Shown in pieces: positions 19,944-22,827 of a DNA stretch of 22,827 nucleotides. Position 1 is the first letter of the stretch, and every line of letters begins with the position of its first letter. This stretch comes from Basidiobolus ranarum (Eukaryota > Basidiobolomycota > Basidiobolomycetes > Basidiobolales), in assembly GCA_040143965.1 (NCBI GenBank), contig JASJQH010000178.1, positions 1-22,827 of the forward strand. Reading direction: 5' to 3'. Both the position numbers and the translations under genes were made by a program. The notes beneath the pieces are model-generated. The model worked only from the letters and a program-made list of their open reading frames with translations. It did not search any database and had not been told where the DNA came from.

Positions 19944-20527
19944 TTAAAAATTGAATAGATGAACCCCCAATACATATATAAACCCAGTGCATGGATGACA
20001 TATATTCTTGAAAACATTAACACTGATATTTCTAGAAAATGAACATCTCTTTTCAACATATTTATTAACAGACATTATTCACTTTTCGCATTTGCACCTC
20101 TACTCACTTTACCCTTATGCCACAACTTTCTACCCCCCCCCACGCTCAATAAATCAATGCAGCCAACCCAAATGACGGTGGGAAATAATTCATGATTTTA
20201 AATAGAGTACAATTCCATTTTAGGATATGCCATGACAATGGTCACCTAAATTAAGAATAATCAATTCACCTAACCCTAACCCTTGTATACACTCGTATTA
20301 AGTTTAGTTTGATGCTAGCACAACGTCACCCATCAGCTTATCTCTTTCCGTCGGTTTCTCATGGGCTATAAATGCTGGATTTCTCCAAACATTTATCTAA
20401 TATATATATACAATATCCATTGAAATTCTTATTTATAGCATTGACTGAGTTTATTTCCAATTGGAAATTGTAAACAGAGACCAACCCAATTGGAAAGTAA
20501 CCATTGTAGATCGCGGAATTTATGGAT
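19944..20527. other. Convergent 3' region of carrier and UFD1 genes
   Basis: No gene seen. It holds an 8-C run near 20132 and a telomere-like CCTAACCCTAACCC at 20269-20282, plus AT-rich tracts suited to polyadenylation of both genes. Confidence 0.5.
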
Positions 20528-22129
20528 CTAGGGTGAGGATGTGGTTGAAGCGACTGAAGAAGAGGTTGCTTTCTTCTTTCGTGTACGTAATCTTTTACCT
20601 CCTCCTACGAACTTATTTTCCTTTCAAAATAATTTAAAAGTCGATAAAATAGTGAAGCGAACTACTAAAGAAATCTCACTTACTTTTGTATCGTTTAAAT
20701 CAACGTTAACTTTCAAAGGTACTAAAGTATATCCAAAGAAAAGTTTTCCAAATGGTAAGTCAAGTGGTGCCTCCGAAGGAAATTCTTTTTTAAGGGTAGT
20801 TTCGGAACTAGTGAGAGAAAAATATTCAATGGTTGAGAATTAACCATAATTAGTGTTAAAAGTTAGTTGATGGTTATGGTTATGGAGTTGAAAGAGTTGA
20901 AGGTGAATATACTTGGTAGAGGTTGTATTGAATCCTTTTCCACTTAGACGACTACCATTTCCTTGAAAGGCACTCCACTTGTTAGGTACTTCCTTTACTA
21001 TCTCGTCGATTCCAAGACTTTTGGCCTAGAAATTATGGATTATCAGAGAGTAATAGGGAAATATAGTCTATGATTAGTATTACCATTGATGAGGTAGGTG
21101 TCTGAGCAGGCTTGACTGGCTCGACGTAACCTACTGGAGGGGCGAAATCGACCTGTGCAGAGGTTAGTATGAAGCATGGACGGATAAATGACAAACAAAA
21201 GATTTCCATTACCTCCAAGTCAGTTTCCACGATGGATATTCCAGGGCCAGTAGGTTTAACTTCCATGACCAAGATTTCGTACAAATGATTATTATAATGA
21301 ATGGTGATGATATCTCCATTAGTTAAAGTAGTGAAATTTCTCAACGCATTTTCAAGTCTAAATGATTCAAGTTAAGGCAGTATTAAGAGAAGTAATCAAG
21401 ATGGTCAAATAATTTGGAATCATTACGAATACTATTGAAAAATGGATACACTGCTTTCGGGTCGGTGATATCTAAGAAATCTACTGATTGTGGTTGTATC
21501 TTGACAAAACTCCCTAAAGGTAAAGTGACATTTTTAACCTCAATTAAATCACCAGGTTCTAAGAGTAGACTTTGCATAATCTAAAGGTAATCATCAGTAT
21601 CACATACTAGTCCTCTTGGTCATGTTAATAATTCCTGAATACCCAATGGGGAAGATATACTCTTCCTTCTTCAGCAATAAATTCTAATACACCAGCATGT
21701 GTGTGTCTATTGTGGAGTTCATTTTCCAGTGAGAACAACATAGGATAAGCGATATTTAGACTTGCTAAAAAAAATCCCAGTTTTAGTAAAGACTATGCTG
21801 AAGAAAGTTATCCCAATTGTACCTAATCTGGCTAAAGCAGATTGTGGAAGTATAACTATGGATAAAGAAGTTAGTTTGAACTGATAGTCCAAGTCTCCTT
21901 AGATAGAAATAATTTCAACATACTTTTCCCTCCAAAGTTCACGTTCTCTCTTTCATTTCCAGGTAACATAGAAACTGGATAACTCCGATAATGTTCTTTA
22001 AAGTTATGAGTACCACTTGGTATACCGAACTGAGGGAAACCTTCGTGTTCATATCCACCAAACTGAGAAGAGTATCCTAAAGTGAGTGAGTTGGTTGATA
22101 AAAAGTAGGTACTAAAGTTCAGCTACCAT
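20528..22129 (-). CDS. UFD1: Ufd1, substrate-recruiting cofactor of Cdc48/p97
   Basis: With Npl4, Ufd1 brings ubiquitinated proteins to the Cdc48 ATPase (ERAD, ribosome and chromatin extraction). Spliced length 320 residues (human 307). The double-psi barrel reads YRSYPVSMLPGNE, GGKIILPQSALARL, YPMLFSLEN, THAGVLEFIAEEGRVYLPHW, PQSVDFLDITDPKAVLENAL and MEVKPTGPGISIVETDLEVDF. The C-terminal part has WSAFQGNGSRLSG, PLDLPFGKLFFGY and a basic end GGGKRLRTRKKK. Exons, minus strand: 22129-22127 (ATG only), 22062-21924, 21855-21823, 21764-21643, 21580-21450, 21357-21213, 21152-21084, 21025-20913, 20807-20684, 20611-20528. All phases agree. The lone ATG exon joined to TTTGGTGGATATG gives an MFGGY start, typical of the family; no other upstream ATG fits. 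Exon 3 has only 33 nt. Confidence 0.92.
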
Positions 22130-22284
22130 ATCTATGTTGCGTGTAAAGTTAAAGATAGGTGCTGTATTCTCACTATAATTTACAGAGTGACCGTTGGTTC
22201 CTGTTTATAGAACCTATGCTGCTATTTTCTTGTTACGTCAGACTTTAAGGATCAGGGTTTAGGGCCAATATAAGTATGAGAGCA

Positions 22285-22317
22285 GGGAACAGAACCGGGA
22301 ACAGAACAGGGAACAGG
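22285..22317. repeat. 12-bp tandem repeat, about 2.8 copies
   Basis: GGGAACAGAAC(C/A) repeats at 22285, 22297 and 22309 (partial). Confidence 0.8.
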
Positions 22318-22508
22318 CTGATCGAAAAGTAGTCCCATTTTTGCAGATCAGAAGTCATAAGTCCCAGATTTAATGTTGATCCCAGATAATCTCAAACCCT
22401 AACCCAATGATGTCACTAAAGATCTGCGGTAAATTCATATCAAGTAAATTCTCAAAGCAGTCAGATATGGCAATACAGTGTTGTGATCCTATTGATAATC
22501 GATTTATT

Positions 22509-22536
22509 GAAAAATCTAGAAAAATCTAGAAAAATC
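22509..22536. repeat. 10-bp tandem repeat, about 2.8 copies
   Basis: GAAAAATCTA repeats at 22509, 22519 and 22529 (last copy partial). Confidence 0.8.
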
Positions 22537-22704
22537 ACCTAGGAAGTAACATTTATTTCCGAAAAATCCGATTCAACATAGAGATTTACTCAGCTTTCAC
22601 AGTCATATCAGTTATACCATTCATATTCACGACGCTCAAATTTATTTGGTAAAAAGATATTTCAGATGACTATTCACAATCTTCAGATTTAAAGTACAAT
22701 TTGT

Positions 22705-22827
22705 TTAACAGTCACAACCATACCCACCAAATCTACCAAATCTACCGAATCTACCAAATCTGCCAAATCTGCCACGACCAAAGCGACCAAACCTTCCACG
22801 CCCAAAGCGGCCGAATCTACCTCTGCC
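22705..22827 (-). CDS. C-terminal end of an RFG-repeat protein (cut by window edge)
   Basis: A minus-strand frame enters from the right edge and ends in TAA at 22705-22707, giving 40 residues made of RFG and GR units (GRGRFGRFGRGRFGRFG...) and closing with GGYGCDC. Arg and Gly codons vary (AGA, CGC, CGT, AGG; GGC, GGT, GGA, GGG), so the peptide rather than only the DNA repeat seems kept. The composition recalls Gly-Arg-rich RNA-binding tails, but with Phe in every unit. Whether this is a last exon or part of a longer one, and what the protein does, cannot be seen here. Confidence 0.6.
   Translation of the reverse strand, partial: GRGRFGRFGRGRFGRFGRGRFGRFGRFGRFGRFGGYGCDC

Larger units (their letters stand above)
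22130..22704. other. UFD1 promoter region and 3' flank of the next gene
   Basis: No gene seen. Telomere-box-like motifs AGGGTTTAGGG (22254-22264) and AAACCCTAACCC (22394-22405) lie in the presumed UFD1 promoter. Two short tandem repeats are also present. Confidence 0.5.

Noticed and set aside
20541-20843. 100-codon plus-strand frame
   Set aside because: It begins at GTG and lies antisense to the last two exons of UFD1, whose minus-strand translation is clearly conserved.

Overview
The window reads as nuclear DNA of an intron-rich, AT-rich fungus. The genes are fungal housekeeping genes (a Sfc1-type mitochondrial carrier, a six-pass Ndc1, Sgt2, a Neo1-class P4-ATPase, Ufd1). They are split by many short introns, mostly about 54-105 nt, with GT..AG ends and compact exons. 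I counted about 65 introns by eye, chosen so that reading frame and family conservation both hold. Such intron density suits a basidiomycete (rust-like) or an early-diverging fungus; I cannot decide between these.

Layout. 1-892: repeat-rich flank with a possible LTR end and a 37-bp tandem repeat. 893-2138 (+): D-amino-acid-oxidase-type flavoprotein with a disturbed segment near 1331-1403. 2727-4001 (-): intronless ornithine-decarboxylase-like PLP enzyme with Asp->Glu in its specificity helix. 4002-5961: about 2 kb without a recognisable gene. 5962-7601 (+): ZIP3/RNF212-like RING protein, 9 exons. 8086-13093 (+): Neo1/ATP9-class P4-ATPase, 30 exons. 13411-14844 (-): Sgt2/SGTA co-chaperone, 8 exons including one of 8 nt. 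15233-17688 (+): Ndc1 nucleoporin, 11 exons. 18877-19943 (+): succinate/fumarate carrier, 3 exons. 20528-22129 (-): Ufd1, 10 exons, with the start codon alone in exon 1. 22705-22827 (-): 3' end of a gene coding an Arg-Phe-Gly repeat tail, cut by the window edge.

The genes do not form an obvious cluster or pathway. Several fall in general cell biology: phospholipid flipping in endosome/Golgi (Neo1), tail-anchored protein targeting (Sgt2), nuclear pore membrane (Ndc1), Cdc48-Ufd1-Npl4 ubiquitin handling (Ufd1), mitochondrial dicarboxylate exchange (Sfc1) and meiotic crossover control (ZIP3-like). The two leftmost genes are amino-acid enzymes with few or no introns and may have a different history. 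I saw no clear new system. The points most worth a second look are the decarboxylase specificity residue, the disturbed oxidase segment, the unusual splicing (8-, 17- and 21-nt exons, one GC-AG intron, stop-free introns of length 3n, an ATG-only exon) and the RFG-repeat tail.
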